Positions 1 through 7,960 of a stretch of 15,110 nucleotides of DNA are shown here, piece after piece (positions within the stretch are counted from its first letter, which is position 1; each line of letters opens with the position of its first letter). The notes under the pieces are model-generated. The model was given only the letters and a program-made list of their open reading frames with translations, was not told where the DNA came from and searched no databases. This DNA comes from Candidatus Omnitrophota bacterium (GTDB lineage: Bacteria; Omnitrophota; Koll11; Duberdicusellales; 4484-171), in assembly GCA_030692055.1 (NCBI GenBank), contig JAUYCY010000026.1, forward strand, positions 1 to 15,110, given 5' to 3'. The position numbers and the translations under genes are program-made.

Positions 1-1
1 A

Positions 2-265
2 ATTGATGCGAGAAAAGGGGGCATTTTAGTTGACTTTGAAAGTTGGCATCGCCACTGGCAATTAAAGGTTAACGATAAAAATAAAAAACTTTATAAAGCT
101 TTTCGTGCTTTTAAAGGAATAAAGATAGAACCTGGGATAAACAGGATAAAGCTATCTTACAGTCTTGAATACTTCAAAGAGCTGTTTTTTCTTTCCATTT
201 TCGTTATTTTTGTATATATAACCCTTTTAGTCAGTAGTTATCGTAAAAAACTGATAAATACCTAA
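2..265 (+). CDS. C-terminal fragment of a YfhO-like membrane protein
   Basis: This is an open frame entering from the left edge and ending in TAA at 263-265, giving the last 87 residues. It begins with a soluble segment (around DFESWHRHWQLKVN) in which a 'work/weight of the own-domain' pattern is followed by YKAFRAFKGIKIEPG and then one strong hydrophobic segment (about residues 63-79, rich in F, I and V) and a short basic tail. That order matches the C-terminus of bacterial YfhO-like and related GT-C-type membrane proteins. There a small beta-rich extracytoplasmic domain carries an 'AFRAV.V..G' motif before the last membrane helix. YfhO-type proteins are linked to glycosylation of cell-wall or lipid-linked polymers. 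The stop is 16 bases before the next start, so it probably belongs to the same operon. The family assignment rests on the tail only and is moderate; the start lies outside the window. Confidence 0.6.
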   Translation: MDARKGGILVDFESWHRHWQLKVNDKNKKLYKAFRAFKGIKIEPGINRIKLSYSLEYFKELFFLSIFVIFVYITLLVSSYRKKLINT

Positions 266-281
266 GCAAGGATGGTGACTA

Positions 282-2393
282 ATGAATAAAAAGTATAAAT
301 TTGTTATCTCTTTTTTCGAAAAGTATCATAAACCGTTTTATTATGCTGTGCCTTTATTGGCAATAATTATGATTTCATTAGTATTTGGAGTTTTTTCTAT
401 TGATAAAAAAGTGATAAATAAAGCATGTTTGTGGGACATAGCTGGCAGGCCATACAATGCATTTTTATATGACCTTAACCTGCCGCATCGTCTAAACGCC
501 TTATTTATCAGCGGAACGCCGGAGCATTTAGCGAAGATAGAAAAACTATATAGTCAGTTTAATACTGGAGACATATTTACAAGCCAGATATTGTCTCTTT
601 TATTTGGCATAAAGATAACTGAGTATTCCATAGCTTTCTACCTAAACATAGTATTTTGCATATCTGCTATGCTTTTTTCTCTTCTCGCGGGCTATCTGAT
701 TTTTAAAAACGGTTACGTGTCTATATTATTATTTTTGTTAATAAACATATTCAGGACTTTTTGCGAGGGGTTATTTTACGGACTTCCGCTTCGGCACGCA
801 TTTGCTATTTTAAACCCGCTGTTAACATTCTGTATCATTGTTTTTTTAATTGTTTTTTTAAAAACACATAATAAAAAATATTGGGCAATTTTCATTTTAA
901 GCGGATTTGTTTTATCGTATATATGGCATTGCCGCACTTCCGAGGGTTATATCTCAATAGCCGCTCTTTTGTTATTCCTTGCCGTAGTATCGGTAGGTCT
1001 TTTAAAAACTAAGAAAATAAGTTATAAAAAGGCCGCGGCAGACATTTTAATCATCTGCATAACTATCTATGCCGGTTACTTTGGATACCAGAAAATGATA
1101 GATAGATTTAAAGAAGACAGAGACAAGAAATTTAGTTTTCCTAAAACCGAAGAAAATTTCATTTCTGACCAAACGCCATTTCATAGCCTTTTTGTAAGCT
1201 TATTTCGCTATCCGAATGATTCAGGCTATTTCTTTAGCGACAGAACCGGCATAGCGGCTGTTTATAAAGAAAGGCCGGACCTTGAAAAAAAATATTCTAC
1301 CGACTATTTTGCATTGCAGAATTCAATTGAATATAATGAAGCTATAAAAAAACTTTACTTTAAGTTTATTCTAAATAATCCCAAATACTTCGCTACCTAC
1401 CTGGCCAGGAGCTTCTACGATTATATTCTCTTTCTTCCATACTATACTTGGACAGGAAAAGCTTCCGCCCATGCGTATCTTCCTAAAATTAGCAAAGTTG
1501 CAAAAATAGCAATACAGGATTTGGCGCCTGACTTTAAAGATACAAACCTTAATTTGATAATCAATCTAAAGCCTGCATATTTACCAAAAACGGCATTATT
1601 TTGGGCGTATTTCATTTTTTCGTACGCCCTTCTCTTAGAGGCTGTTTATGCGGTATTTATTAAGTTTGGGAGAAGCAGTAATAAAAGCATAGGGGATAAT
1701 TTACCTATGTATCTACTTTTAGGGATGCTGATATATTTCTTCTTTGCGTCTATAATCAGAATAATAATTCCTGTGCACGGGCAGGGCGCTGTTGTCGCAT
1801 TCAACATAATTATCATTTACAATTTAGTAAGAATTTCCTCCGCCAGAAACATTATTCGTATAAAAGATAAACAAGTATCCGCCGGTGCAGTGTTATTTCT
1901 GATGATTTCGGTTAGCCTCGCAATATTAACAGCACATCAAATATATCGCAACAATTATCGCATTTTGCACCCAGATTTAAATCTAAAATATTTTCAAAGT
2001 AATATTAACGGCTGGATGATGTATTCTTCTACCTTAACGTCCGTTTCTGAAGGCCAAAATGGTCCCTATCTGCAGATTACAGCATTTGAGAACGCCACAG
2101 GCTATATTTATAAAGCTTTTGATACGCAACCCGGCGAAATATATAAATTCACGGTATATTTTAAAAAAGTGAGTTCTGCGTCGGGCCAAGTTAAAATTGG
2201 GTCTTCCATTGACAATCCGGATTCATATTATTCAGGTATCCTCACCGATGAGACGTTGACGCAGCATAAAGGGGAATTTAAAGCAAACTCGCCCATTACC
2301 TACATTACCCTGGTTAACCTTACCTCACAAAAGGGCGAGACCGTGCTTTTTAGCGATATTATCTTAACTAGCGAAGAAAAAGGCGGTGAATAA
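282..2393 (+). CDS. Large polytopic membrane protein with extracytoplasmic beta-sandwich tail
   Basis: The product is 703 residues. I see about 11-12 hydrophobic helices, for example near residues 20-38, 116-141, 144-160, 173-193, 199-215, 223-241, 252-268, 437-460, 476-497, 503-517 and 534-552. A soluble stretch from about 270 to 430 separates the two helix groups. Residues about 565-697 look like a beta-rich domain after the last helix (patterns such as GYIYKAFDTQPGEIYKFTVY and VLFSDIIL), similar in style to carbohydrate-binding jelly-roll modules. The overall plan resembles GT-C-type glycosyltransferases or polymer-handling membrane proteins, but I do not recognise a specific family and no catalytic Asp/Glu motif is secure. 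ATG at 282 follows a weak GGTG Shine-Dalgarno and lies 16 bases after the upstream stop. It precedes the aminotransferase by only 2 bases, so it is likely part of the glycan operon. Confidence 0.85.
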   Translation: MNKKYKFVISFFEKYHKPFYYAVPLLAIIMISLVFGVFSIDKKVINKACLWDIAGRPYNAFLYDLNLPHRLNALFISGTPEHLAKIEKLYSQFNTGDIFTSQILSLLFGIKITEYSIAFYLNIVFCISAMLFSLLAGYLIFKNGYVSILLFLLINIFRTFCEGLFYGLPLRHAFAILNPLLTFCIIVFLIVFLKTHNKKYWAIFILSGFVLSYIWHCRTSEGYISIAALLLFLAVVSVGLLKTKKISYKKAAADILIICITIYAGYFGYQKMIDRFKEDRDKKFSFPKTEENFISDQTPFHSLFVSLFRYPNDSGYFFSDRTGIAAVYKERPDLEKKYSTDYFALQNSIEYNEAIKKLYFKFILNNPKYFATYLARSFYDYILFLPYYTWTGKASAHAYLPKISKVAKIAIQDLAPDFKDTNLNLIINLKPAYLPKTALFWAYFIFSYALLLEAVYAVFIKFGRSSNKSIGDNLPMYLLLGMLIYFFFASIIRIIIPVHGQGAVVAFNIIIIYNLVRISSARNIIRIKDKQVSAGAVLFLMISVSLAILTAHQIYRNNYRILHPDLNLKYFQSNINGWMMYSSTLTSVSEGQNGPYLQITAFENATGYIYKAFDTQPGEIYKFTVYFKKVSSASGQVKIGSSIDNPDSYYSGILTDETLTQHKGEFKANSPITYITLVNLTSQKGETVLFSDIILTSEEKGGE
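2381..2389 (+). promoter_or_regulatory. Ribosome binding site that decides the GTG start at 2396
   Basis: AGGCGGTGA lies inside the last codons of the upstream gene, 6 bases before the GTG at 2396. It matches the anti-Shine-Dalgarno closely. There is no in-frame ATG close by, and the protein family expects the product to begin just here, so the GTG start is well supported. Confidence 0.7.
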
Positions 2394-2395
2394 TT

Positions 2396-3523
2396 GTGCG
2401 GGTAGAATTTTTTAAACATAGCATTAACGAAAGAGATATCAAACGTGTAGAAAAAATCTTGAAAACAATTTTTCTTACTACCGGTGATGAGGTTGAGCAA
2501 TTTGAAAATAATTTTGCTAAGTATTTAGGTTCTTCTAACGCAATAGGTGTTACCAGCTGCACTGCTGCGCTTCATTTGTGTTTGCTTGCATGGGGCATAG
2601 GCGAAGGTGATGAGGTTATTACAGCTCCAATGAGTTTTTGCGCTACAAGTAATGCGATAATTCACGCAGGCGCAACCCCAGTATTTATTGATGTTGAAGA
2701 GGAAACAGCAAATATTAACGCAGAGCTGATTGAAGGCAGTATTACAAAGAAAACAAAAGCCATTATACCAGTCCATTTATATGGACAAATGTGTGATATG
2801 AAAAAAATAAAGCAGATTGCAGATAGGCATAATCTTATTATCATAGAAGACGCTGCGCATTGTATTGAGGGCGTGCGTGATGGAATAAGAGTAGGGCATT
2901 TTGCTGCTGCGGCCTGTTTTAGTTTTTATGCTACAAAGAATATTACTTGTGGCGAAGGCGGCGCAATTGTAACAAATAATTCCAAAAAAACAGAACTTTT
3001 AAGAATACTAAGGCTCCATGGTATGGATAAATCAGCGGCGCAGAGATATACAAAGCGTTACGAACATTGGGATATGCCTGTTTTAGGCTGGAAATATAAT
3101 ATGGACAACATACGCGCAGCGCTTTTGTTGGGGCAGCTCGATAGGATAGAAGCGCTCTGGAAATTGAGGAGTTCTATCTGGGCCAGGTATAAAAAAGCTT
3201 TCAGTAAAACAACAGGAATTAAACTTACCAGGACTATGCCGTGCACAAAACACGCAAAGCATCTTTTTACAATCCGCGTTCCAGAAAATAAAAGAGACGC
3301 AATACTTTTTACTTTACAAAAGAGAGGAATAGGCGTTGCTGTAAATTACAGGCCAATACATCTTTTGAAATATTATAGGCAAAAATTCGGATATAAAACA
3401 GGATTTTTTCCTGTGGCGGAGAGTATAGGAAAAGAAACCATATCCTTGCCCCTATACCCTGCATTAAAAGAAAAAGAAGTTAGTTATGTTATCCAATCTG
3501 TACTTAAAGTAACTAAAGAATAG
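2396..3523 (+). CDS. DegT/DnrJ/EryC1/StrS-family sugar aminotransferase
   Basis: This 375-residue protein has the usual length for PLP-dependent aminotransferases that aminate keto-deoxy nucleotide sugars with glutamate. Visible marks are the SCTAALH phosphate-binding segment (54-60), ITAPMSF (75-81), PVHLYGQ (125-131), the PLP-pyridine Asp in EDAAHC (D152), and the Schiff-base Lys in FYATKN (K181) followed by GEGGAI. The C-terminal part has GVAVNYRPIHLLKYY, typical of the family's substrate-closing region. Its likely substrate is a 4-keto-6-deoxy (or 3-keto) NDP-sugar. A 4,6-dehydratase-like gene in the same operon (8673-9713) would make such a substrate. It starts with GTG 2 bases after the previous stop and ends 8 bases before a radical SAM gene. 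The family is certain; the exact sugar and the position aminated are not determinable here. Confidence 0.95.
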   Translation: MRVEFFKHSINERDIKRVEKILKTIFLTTGDEVEQFENNFAKYLGSSNAIGVTSCTAALHLCLLAWGIGEGDEVITAPMSFCATSNAIIHAGATPVFIDVEEETANINAELIEGSITKKTKAIIPVHLYGQMCDMKKIKQIADRHNLIIIEDAAHCIEGVRDGIRVGHFAAAACFSFYATKNITCGEGGAIVTNNSKKTELLRILRLHGMDKSAAQRYTKRYEHWDMPVLGWKYNMDNIRAALLLGQLDRIEALWKLRSSIWARYKKAFSKTTGIKLTRTMPCTKHAKHLFTIRVPENKRDAILFTLQKRGIGVAVNYRPIHLLKYYRQKFGYKTGFFPVAESIGKETISLPLYPALKEKEVSYVIQSVLKVTKE

Positions 3524-3531
3524 AAAAAATT

Positions 3532-4458
3532 ATGAAGAGAGATTTTTTTAGAAAACAGCTCAAGGAAGGCAGGCTTACCGATGCAGGAGAATTCCCCAAG
3601 GTAGTGCTTATTGACACTGTGAGTTTATGCAATCTTAGATGCTCGATGTGTGTCCATAAAAATATGAAGAGAAAACAAGGTGTCATGCAATGGAAACTGT
3701 TTACAAAAATAATTGATGAAATAACTATGGTAGATAAAAATGCAAGAGTCTGGATGGTATTTTTCGGAGAAGCGCTTATACTTAAGAAAACCAAACCCAG
3801 TATATTCGATTTGATAAAATATGCGAAGGATAAAGGCCTGCGCGACGTAGTCTTAAATTCAAACGCTAATCTTTTAGACCTAAAAACAGCAAAAGCGTTG
3901 ATTGCCTGCGGCTTAGATGCCATTTATATCGGCATAGATGCTTTTTTACCTGAAACTTATTCAAAAATAAGAGTGGGCGGGAATTATAAAAAAACAGTAA
4001 GAAATATTTTAACTCTTATTAAGCTTAAAAATAAAAGCAAATCTTCTAAGCCAAAAATATATGTTCAGTTTGTGGAGATGAATATCAATAGGGCCCAGAA
4101 AAAAGACTTTATTGAATTTTGGAAAAAATATGACGTTACCATAAAGATAAGGCCTATGGTTAGCTGGGCAGGGTCTATAGATGCGCCAAACCTTGTTTTA
4201 GATAACAAAGCCCGCTGGCCTTGCTATTGGGCGCTGCAAACCATGTCCATCACCGACACAGGAAAAGTCGTAACATGCGCTGTTGATTTAGACGCTACGT
4301 TCATAGCCGGCGATGTGAATAAAAATTCTCTTAAAGAAATTTGGAATGGGAAGTTAAAGGGGTTAAGAGCTTTGCATATTGCAAAAAAATTCAACCGGTT
4401 GCCGGATAATTGTAAAAATTGCAAAGACTGGCAATCTGCCAGAGCTGATTATTATTAA
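3532..4458 (+). CDS. Radical SAM/SPASM-domain enzyme (first copy)
   Basis: The product is 308 residues. The SAM-cleaving 4Fe-4S motif CNLRCSMC gives C33, C37 and C40 (CX3CX2C). The usual GGEP motif is replaced by FFGEA (about 78-81). A partial TIM-barrel follows (DVVLNSNANLL, YIGIDAF). The C-terminal SPASM/twitch-type region has cysteines at C231, C249, C294 and C297 (last pair CKNCKDW), which would bind an auxiliary cluster. This family includes peptide- and sugar-modifying oxidoreductases; the substrate here is unknown. It sits between a sugar aminotransferase and an AsnB-like amidotransferase, with an 8-base gap before it and a 1-base gap after it, so a role in a sugar or glycan precursor is inferred. 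A second enzyme with the same cysteine layout lies at 6939-7955. ATG at 3532 has no strong Shine-Dalgarno. Confidence 0.93.
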   Translation: MKRDFFRKQLKEGRLTDAGEFPKVVLIDTVSLCNLRCSMCVHKNMKRKQGVMQWKLFTKIIDEITMVDKNARVWMVFFGEALILKKTKPSIFDLIKYAKDKGLRDVVLNSNANLLDLKTAKALIACGLDAIYIGIDAFLPETYSKIRVGGNYKKTVRNILTLIKLKNKSKSSKPKIYVQFVEMNINRAQKKDFIEFWKKYDVTIKIRPMVSWAGSIDAPNLVLDNKARWPCYWALQTMSITDTGKVVTCAVDLDATFIAGDVNKNSLKEIWNGKLKGLRALHIAKKFNRLPDNCKNCKDWQSARADYY

Positions 4459-4459
4459 T

Positions 4460-6322
4460 ATGTGTGGTATTTGCGGATTTACAGGAAATAACGATACTTT
4501 GCGGCTAAGAAAGATGATGGATGCCATTATCCACCGTGGTCCAGATGAGGATGGCTGCTACTCTGATGAGAAGATAAATCTAGGCATAAGACGATTAAGT
4601 ATTATTGATGTAAAGACCGGCCATCAGCCTATTCATAACGAAGATAAAACTTTATGGGCGATATTTAACGGAGAGATATACAATTTCCAGGATTTAAGAA
4701 AAGAATTAAAACAAAAAGGCCACAGGTTTTATACCGACCATTCAGACACAGAAGTCATTGTGCATTTGTACGAAGAATACGGCACTAACTTTATGCAAAA
4801 GCTTAATGGGATGTTTGCTATAGCCCTTTGGGATAAAAAGGAGCAAAAGCTTTTGTTAATAAGAGACAGGATGGGGGTAAAGCCTCTTTTTTACGCTGTT
4901 GTAAACAACGCATTGATTTTCGGTTCAGAAATTAAATCCATTCTCGCCAATTCGTCGTATAGCCGTGAAATAAATTATGAGGCGATTTACCACTATTTTA
5001 CCTTCAAAAACATCCCAGCTCCTTTTACGGCTTTTAGAGGAATAGAATCTGTTTTACCGGGAGAAATGCTGATTTTCTCAAACGGTAAGATTACGAAGAA
5101 TAAATGGTGGAAGGTAAGATTTGACGAAAAAAGAGATTACGAAGAGCCTTATATAAAAGAAAAGATAATAGAATTATTGAGCGATGCTACGAAGTTACGC
5201 ATGGTAAGCGATGTGCCGCTTGGTGCATATCTTTCCGGCGGCGTAGATTCAAGTTCAGTAGTGGCTTTGATGGCAAGATTTTCCGGCAAGCCAATAAAGA
5301 CATTTTCTTTAGGCTACGAAGATGAATTGAAAAATAAAGAAGCGGATTTATTGTATGCAAGAAAAGTTTCGCAAAAATACAGGACAGAGCATTACGAATA
5401 TATAATGTCGTATAAGGAGCTGATAGATGATATCGAAAAAATAATTGAAGCTTTTGACCAGCCTTTTTCCGGAACCATATCTACTTTTTTTCTTACCAAG
5501 CTTATAAAACAGCATGTTAAGGTGGCGCTTACAGGCGATGGGGCAGATGAGCTTTTTGGCAGTTATCTTTCTCACCGAGTTGCTCAGCCGATACATTATT
5601 TCGCTAAACTCTATGATAAGATTAAGTCAAACAATCTAACAAAAGAAGAAAAAACGCTCTTTGCGCCATGCGAGATTAGTTTTTTAGAGGAGTTATTTAC
5701 AAAATCCAAGGGAAAAGAGTTCGGATGGCGCTATAGCCTTTATCTATTCAGCGACGAAGAGAAAAATACATTGTTAACCGATGATTTTAGAAATAAGGTG
5801 AATGGTTTAACTTCGCTTAGCCTTATTCAAAAAAACTTTGAAAGGTTAACGTCTAAGGATCCTCTCAATAGAGTGCTTGAAATGGAGTGGAATACGCAGC
5901 TGCCCGACCAGGTCCTTGCTTTTAGTGATTTTTTATCTATGGCGCATTCTGTTGAAATACGCTCACCGTTTCTTGATTATCGGCTTGTTGAGTTTGTTGC
6001 TAAAATCTCAGGTGATATGAAAATAAAAAATGGCAACGTGAAAGATATACTGAAAAATACTGTTAAAGACTTATTGCCGCAAGGCATAACCCAAAGGCCT
6101 AAAGAAGGTTTCGTGTTGCCGATTTTTGATTGGATGATAGATAAGCTTAAAAATTACAGTAAAGACGTACTTTCTGAAAAAAGAATTAAGAAACATAATT
6201 TACTTGATTTATCCAAAGTAAACAGCATCTTGCAAGATTATTATGCCGGCAACAAAGCAAATGCCGCTAAGGTTTGGAATTTAATGATGTTTCAGCTATG
6301 GTGGGAAAAGTATTTTGGGTAA
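4460..6322 (+). CDS. asnB: Asparagine synthetase B-type glutamine amidotransferase
   Basis: The product is 620 residues, typical for glutamine-hydrolysing asparagine synthetases. The class II glutaminase domain starts with the nucleophile C2 (MCGICGFTG), followed by HRGPDE (25-30), RRLSIID (44-50), FNGEIYN (69-75) and D96. The ATP-pyrophosphatase P-loop SGGVDS is at 259-264. The late LPD and SMAHSVEIRSPFLD motifs are present, although the residue after Asp in SDFLSMA is Phe where Arg or Lys is usual. The open frame extends back to 4379, but Cys must be residue 2 after Met removal, so ATG 4460 is the start. It lies 1 base after the previous stop, suggesting translational coupling. AsnB-like enzymes within glycan loci are known to amidate uronic acids (WbpS in Pseudomonas O-antigen is one such case). 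That role, or plain asparagine synthesis, is possible; context favours the first. Confidence 0.95.
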   Translation: MCGICGFTGNNDTLRLRKMMDAIIHRGPDEDGCYSDEKINLGIRRLSIIDVKTGHQPIHNEDKTLWAIFNGEIYNFQDLRKELKQKGHRFYTDHSDTEVIVHLYEEYGTNFMQKLNGMFAIALWDKKEQKLLLIRDRMGVKPLFYAVVNNALIFGSEIKSILANSSYSREINYEAIYHYFTFKNIPAPFTAFRGIESVLPGEMLIFSNGKITKNKWWKVRFDEKRDYEEPYIKEKIIELLSDATKLRMVSDVPLGAYLSGGVDSSSVVALMARFSGKPIKTFSLGYEDELKNKEADLLYARKVSQKYRTEHYEYIMSYKELIDDIEKIIEAFDQPFSGTISTFFLTKLIKQHVKVALTGDGADELFGSYLSHRVAQPIHYFAKLYDKIKSNNLTKEEKTLFAPCEISFLEELFTKSKGKEFGWRYSLYLFSDEEKNTLLTDDFRNKVNGLTSLSLIQKNFERLTSKDPLNRVLEMEWNTQLPDQVLAFSDFLSMAHSVEIRSPFLDYRLVEFVAKISGDMKIKNGNVKDILKNTVKDLLPQGITQRPKEGFVLPIFDWMIDKLKNYSKDVLSEKRIKKHNLLDLSKVNSILQDYYAGNKANAAKVWNLMMFQLWWEKYFG

Positions 6323-6327
6323 GAAAA

Positions 6328-6939
6328 TTGAAAAAAGACATAAAAATTAATCTTTTTGCGCTTACAGGTTTTGGGAACGCGGTTCTTAAAGCCCTTTTAG
6401 CTTTCGACGTAAAGATTCTAAAGGTCTATACTCGTAAAGAAAAAGGGGAATTTCCTTACTATAAAGTAGAAAATTTAAGTATGCTGTGTAAAAAAAGAGG
6501 TATTTCGGTAAAATTTATTTCCGCAAATAGAAATTGGTCTATAGAAAATAATGCGGATATAAATTTAGCGGCTACATTCCACAGGATTTTGTCTGCAAGA
6601 CACTTAAGGCGAGCTAAGGTGAATATTAATATCCATCCATCGCTGCTTCCTTCTTATAAGGGGCCAACTCCCACTAATTGGATGGTCCATAATAAAAGTA
6701 AGGTATGCGGTATCACCGCACACTACTTAAATGCAAACATAGATGCAGGAGCAATAATTTATCAGAAAAAATACAAATTAAAATCAAAGACAGATAACCG
6801 TTTAAGAAAGTTTTTGGCAGATAAATCAGTATACGCTGTTATGTACATAATAAAGCATTACCCAAATTATTACTCTATTAAAAGCAGATACAAGGAGTCG
6901 TATTACCCGTCTTACTATAAGGAGATAAAACAAAAGTAA
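6328..6939 (+). CDS. Formyltransferase (Met-tRNA/PurN/ArnA-type fold), probably acting on an amino sugar
   Basis: Counted from TTG 6328 the product is 203 residues. It shows the formyl-tetrahydrofolate-dependent core: ALTGFGNAVLKALL near the N-terminus, NINIHPSLLPSYKG carrying the catalytic pair N101 and H103, and NIDAGAII with catalytic D139. HPSLLPSYKGPTPTNW resembles the ArnA formyltransferase segment. The C-terminal RNA-binding domain of methionyl-tRNA formyltransferase is absent, so a small-molecule substrate such as a sugar amine is likely. The start is uncertain. ATGs at 6274 and 6298 are in frame but overlap asnB by 49 and 25 bases and add an atypical N-terminus. TTG 6328, 8 bases after GGG (6317-6319) and 5 bases after the asnB stop, gives a normal family start. 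The stop overlaps the next ATG by one base. With the DegT aminotransferase nearby, N-formylation of a deoxy-aminosugar is the best guess. Confidence 0.88.
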   Translation: MKKDIKINLFALTGFGNAVLKALLAFDVKILKVYTRKEKGEFPYYKVENLSMLCKKRGISVKFISANRNWSIENNADINLAATFHRILSARHLRRAKVNINIHPSLLPSYKGPTPTNWMVHNKSKVCGITAHYLNANIDAGAIIYQKKYKLKSKTDNRLRKFLADKSVYAVMYIIKHYPNYYSIKSRYKESYYPSYYKEIKQK

Positions 6940-7955
6940 TGAAGAAGATAGAGCATACGCAAGAGAAATATGGCATAAGGCAAGAGGCACTGGAATTTCC
7001 AATGATGTGTGTTCTTTCTTTTACGTATGTATGTAATGCCAAATGCCCAAATTGCCCGTATACTAATTCTAAGATAAGAGAAAGTTATAAGGATAGGCTT
7101 TATATGAATGAGGATACTTTTAAAATCATTGCTGATCAATGTGGGCAACATCGTGCCTGGATACGGTTATCAGGCGGCGGCGAACCAATGCTTCATCCCA
7201 AGGTAGTTGAGTTAGTTGAATATGCCAAAAAAGTTGGCGCAAAAATAGGGCTTATCACAAATGGTTCAAAGTTTAATGAGAAAAACAGTAAAGCGCTGCT
7301 TAATTGCCATATTGATATGGTGGAGTTTAGCGTGGATGCTGCTGATAAGGAGGCCTATGCAAAGGTTAGAAAAGGCCTTGATTGGACGACTTTGGTTAGA
7401 AATGTAAAGAGAATGGTGAGGTTGAGAAATGAATTAAACAGCAAAACTAAAATTATTGCCAGCTGTGTTAATCAGGCCGGAGTGGATATAGAAAAAGTAG
7501 AAAAATTCTGGAAACCGATAGTTGACAATTTTCAAAAGAGAAAATATCTTACCTGGGGCATCAATAATCCTTTGTATTCGGCAGATAGAGCACCGTATTT
7601 GCCTCCGGAACAATTAATTCCTTGTCCTTTTATATTTGAACGCTTAAATATTGATTCACGTGGGCAGGTAATGGTATGCGGTTTTGATATAGCTGCAAAA
7701 ACAAATCTGGGAAATGTTCATGAAAAAAGCATAAAAGCCATATGGCGCGGCAAAGATTTCCAATATTATAGGAGAATACATCTTGCTCGCAGGGGTAATG
7801 AGATAGAACTTTGTAAAGATTGCACTGATTGGAAATATCGTTCATGGAAGCATAATTACTGGAAGATCGTCAAGAATGCAGAAAAAAAGCAAAAAACCAA
7901 AGTTGAAAAACTACATGTAACCGATATGAAAGGTTACATGGGAAATGAAGCTTAA
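6939..7955 (+). CDS. Radical SAM/SPASM-domain enzyme (second copy)
   Basis: This 338-residue protein has the 4Fe-4S motif CNAKCPNC (C32, C36, C39), a clear SAM-binding GGGEP (79-83), LITNGS (105-110) and FSVDA (130-134). The C-terminal SPASM-type region has C229, C247, C292 and C295 (CKDCTDW), spaced like those of the enzyme at 3532-4458, so the two are probably divergent paralogs with different substrates or steps. A Lys-rich tail follows (about 310-330). The reaction is unknown. Relatives oxidise, epimerise or crosslink peptides or modify aminocyclitols; no precursor peptide is visible next to it, while sugar-modifying genes flank it on both sides. ATG 6939 overlaps the formyltransferase stop by one base (TAATG). 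An AAGGAG lies at 6919-6924, somewhat far upstream. Confidence 0.94.
   Translation: MKKIEHTQEKYGIRQEALEFPMMCVLSFTYVCNAKCPNCPYTNSKIRESYKDRLYMNEDTFKIIADQCGQHRAWIRLSGGGEPMLHPKVVELVEYAKKVGAKIGLITNGSKFNEKNSKALLNCHIDMVEFSVDAADKEAYAKVRKGLDWTTLVRNVKRMVRLRNELNSKTKIIASCVNQAGVDIEKVEKFWKPIVDNFQKRKYLTWGINNPLYSADRAPYLPPEQLIPCPFIFERLNIDSRGQVMVCGFDIAAKTNLGNVHEKSIKAIWRGKDFQYYRRIHLARRGNEIELCKDCTDWKYRSWKHNYWKIVKNAEKKQKTKVEKLHVTDMKGYMGNEA
7914..7940 (+). other. Perfect 9-bp inverted repeat (hairpin) at the end of the second SPASM gene
   Basis: CATGTAACC (7914-7922) and GGTTACATG (7932-7940) are exact reverse complements separated by a 9-base loop. The hairpin is inside the coding sequence, 13 bases before the stop, and about 20 bases before the WbqC start. 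No T-tract follows, so it is not a classical terminator. It could affect mRNA stability or translation, or be chance. Confidence 0.6.
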
Positions 7956-7960
7956 TAAGT

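Noticed and set aside
3513..3923. 136-residue - strand frame opposite the first SPASM gene
   Set aside because: The + strand gene carries unmistakable radical SAM motifs; the opposite frame is a composition artefact.
4379..4459. Upstream extension of the AsnB reading frame (27 residues before MCGIC)
   Set aside because: Class II glutaminases need Cys as the first residue after Met removal, and the extension overlaps the preceding SPASM gene, so ATG 4460 is the start.
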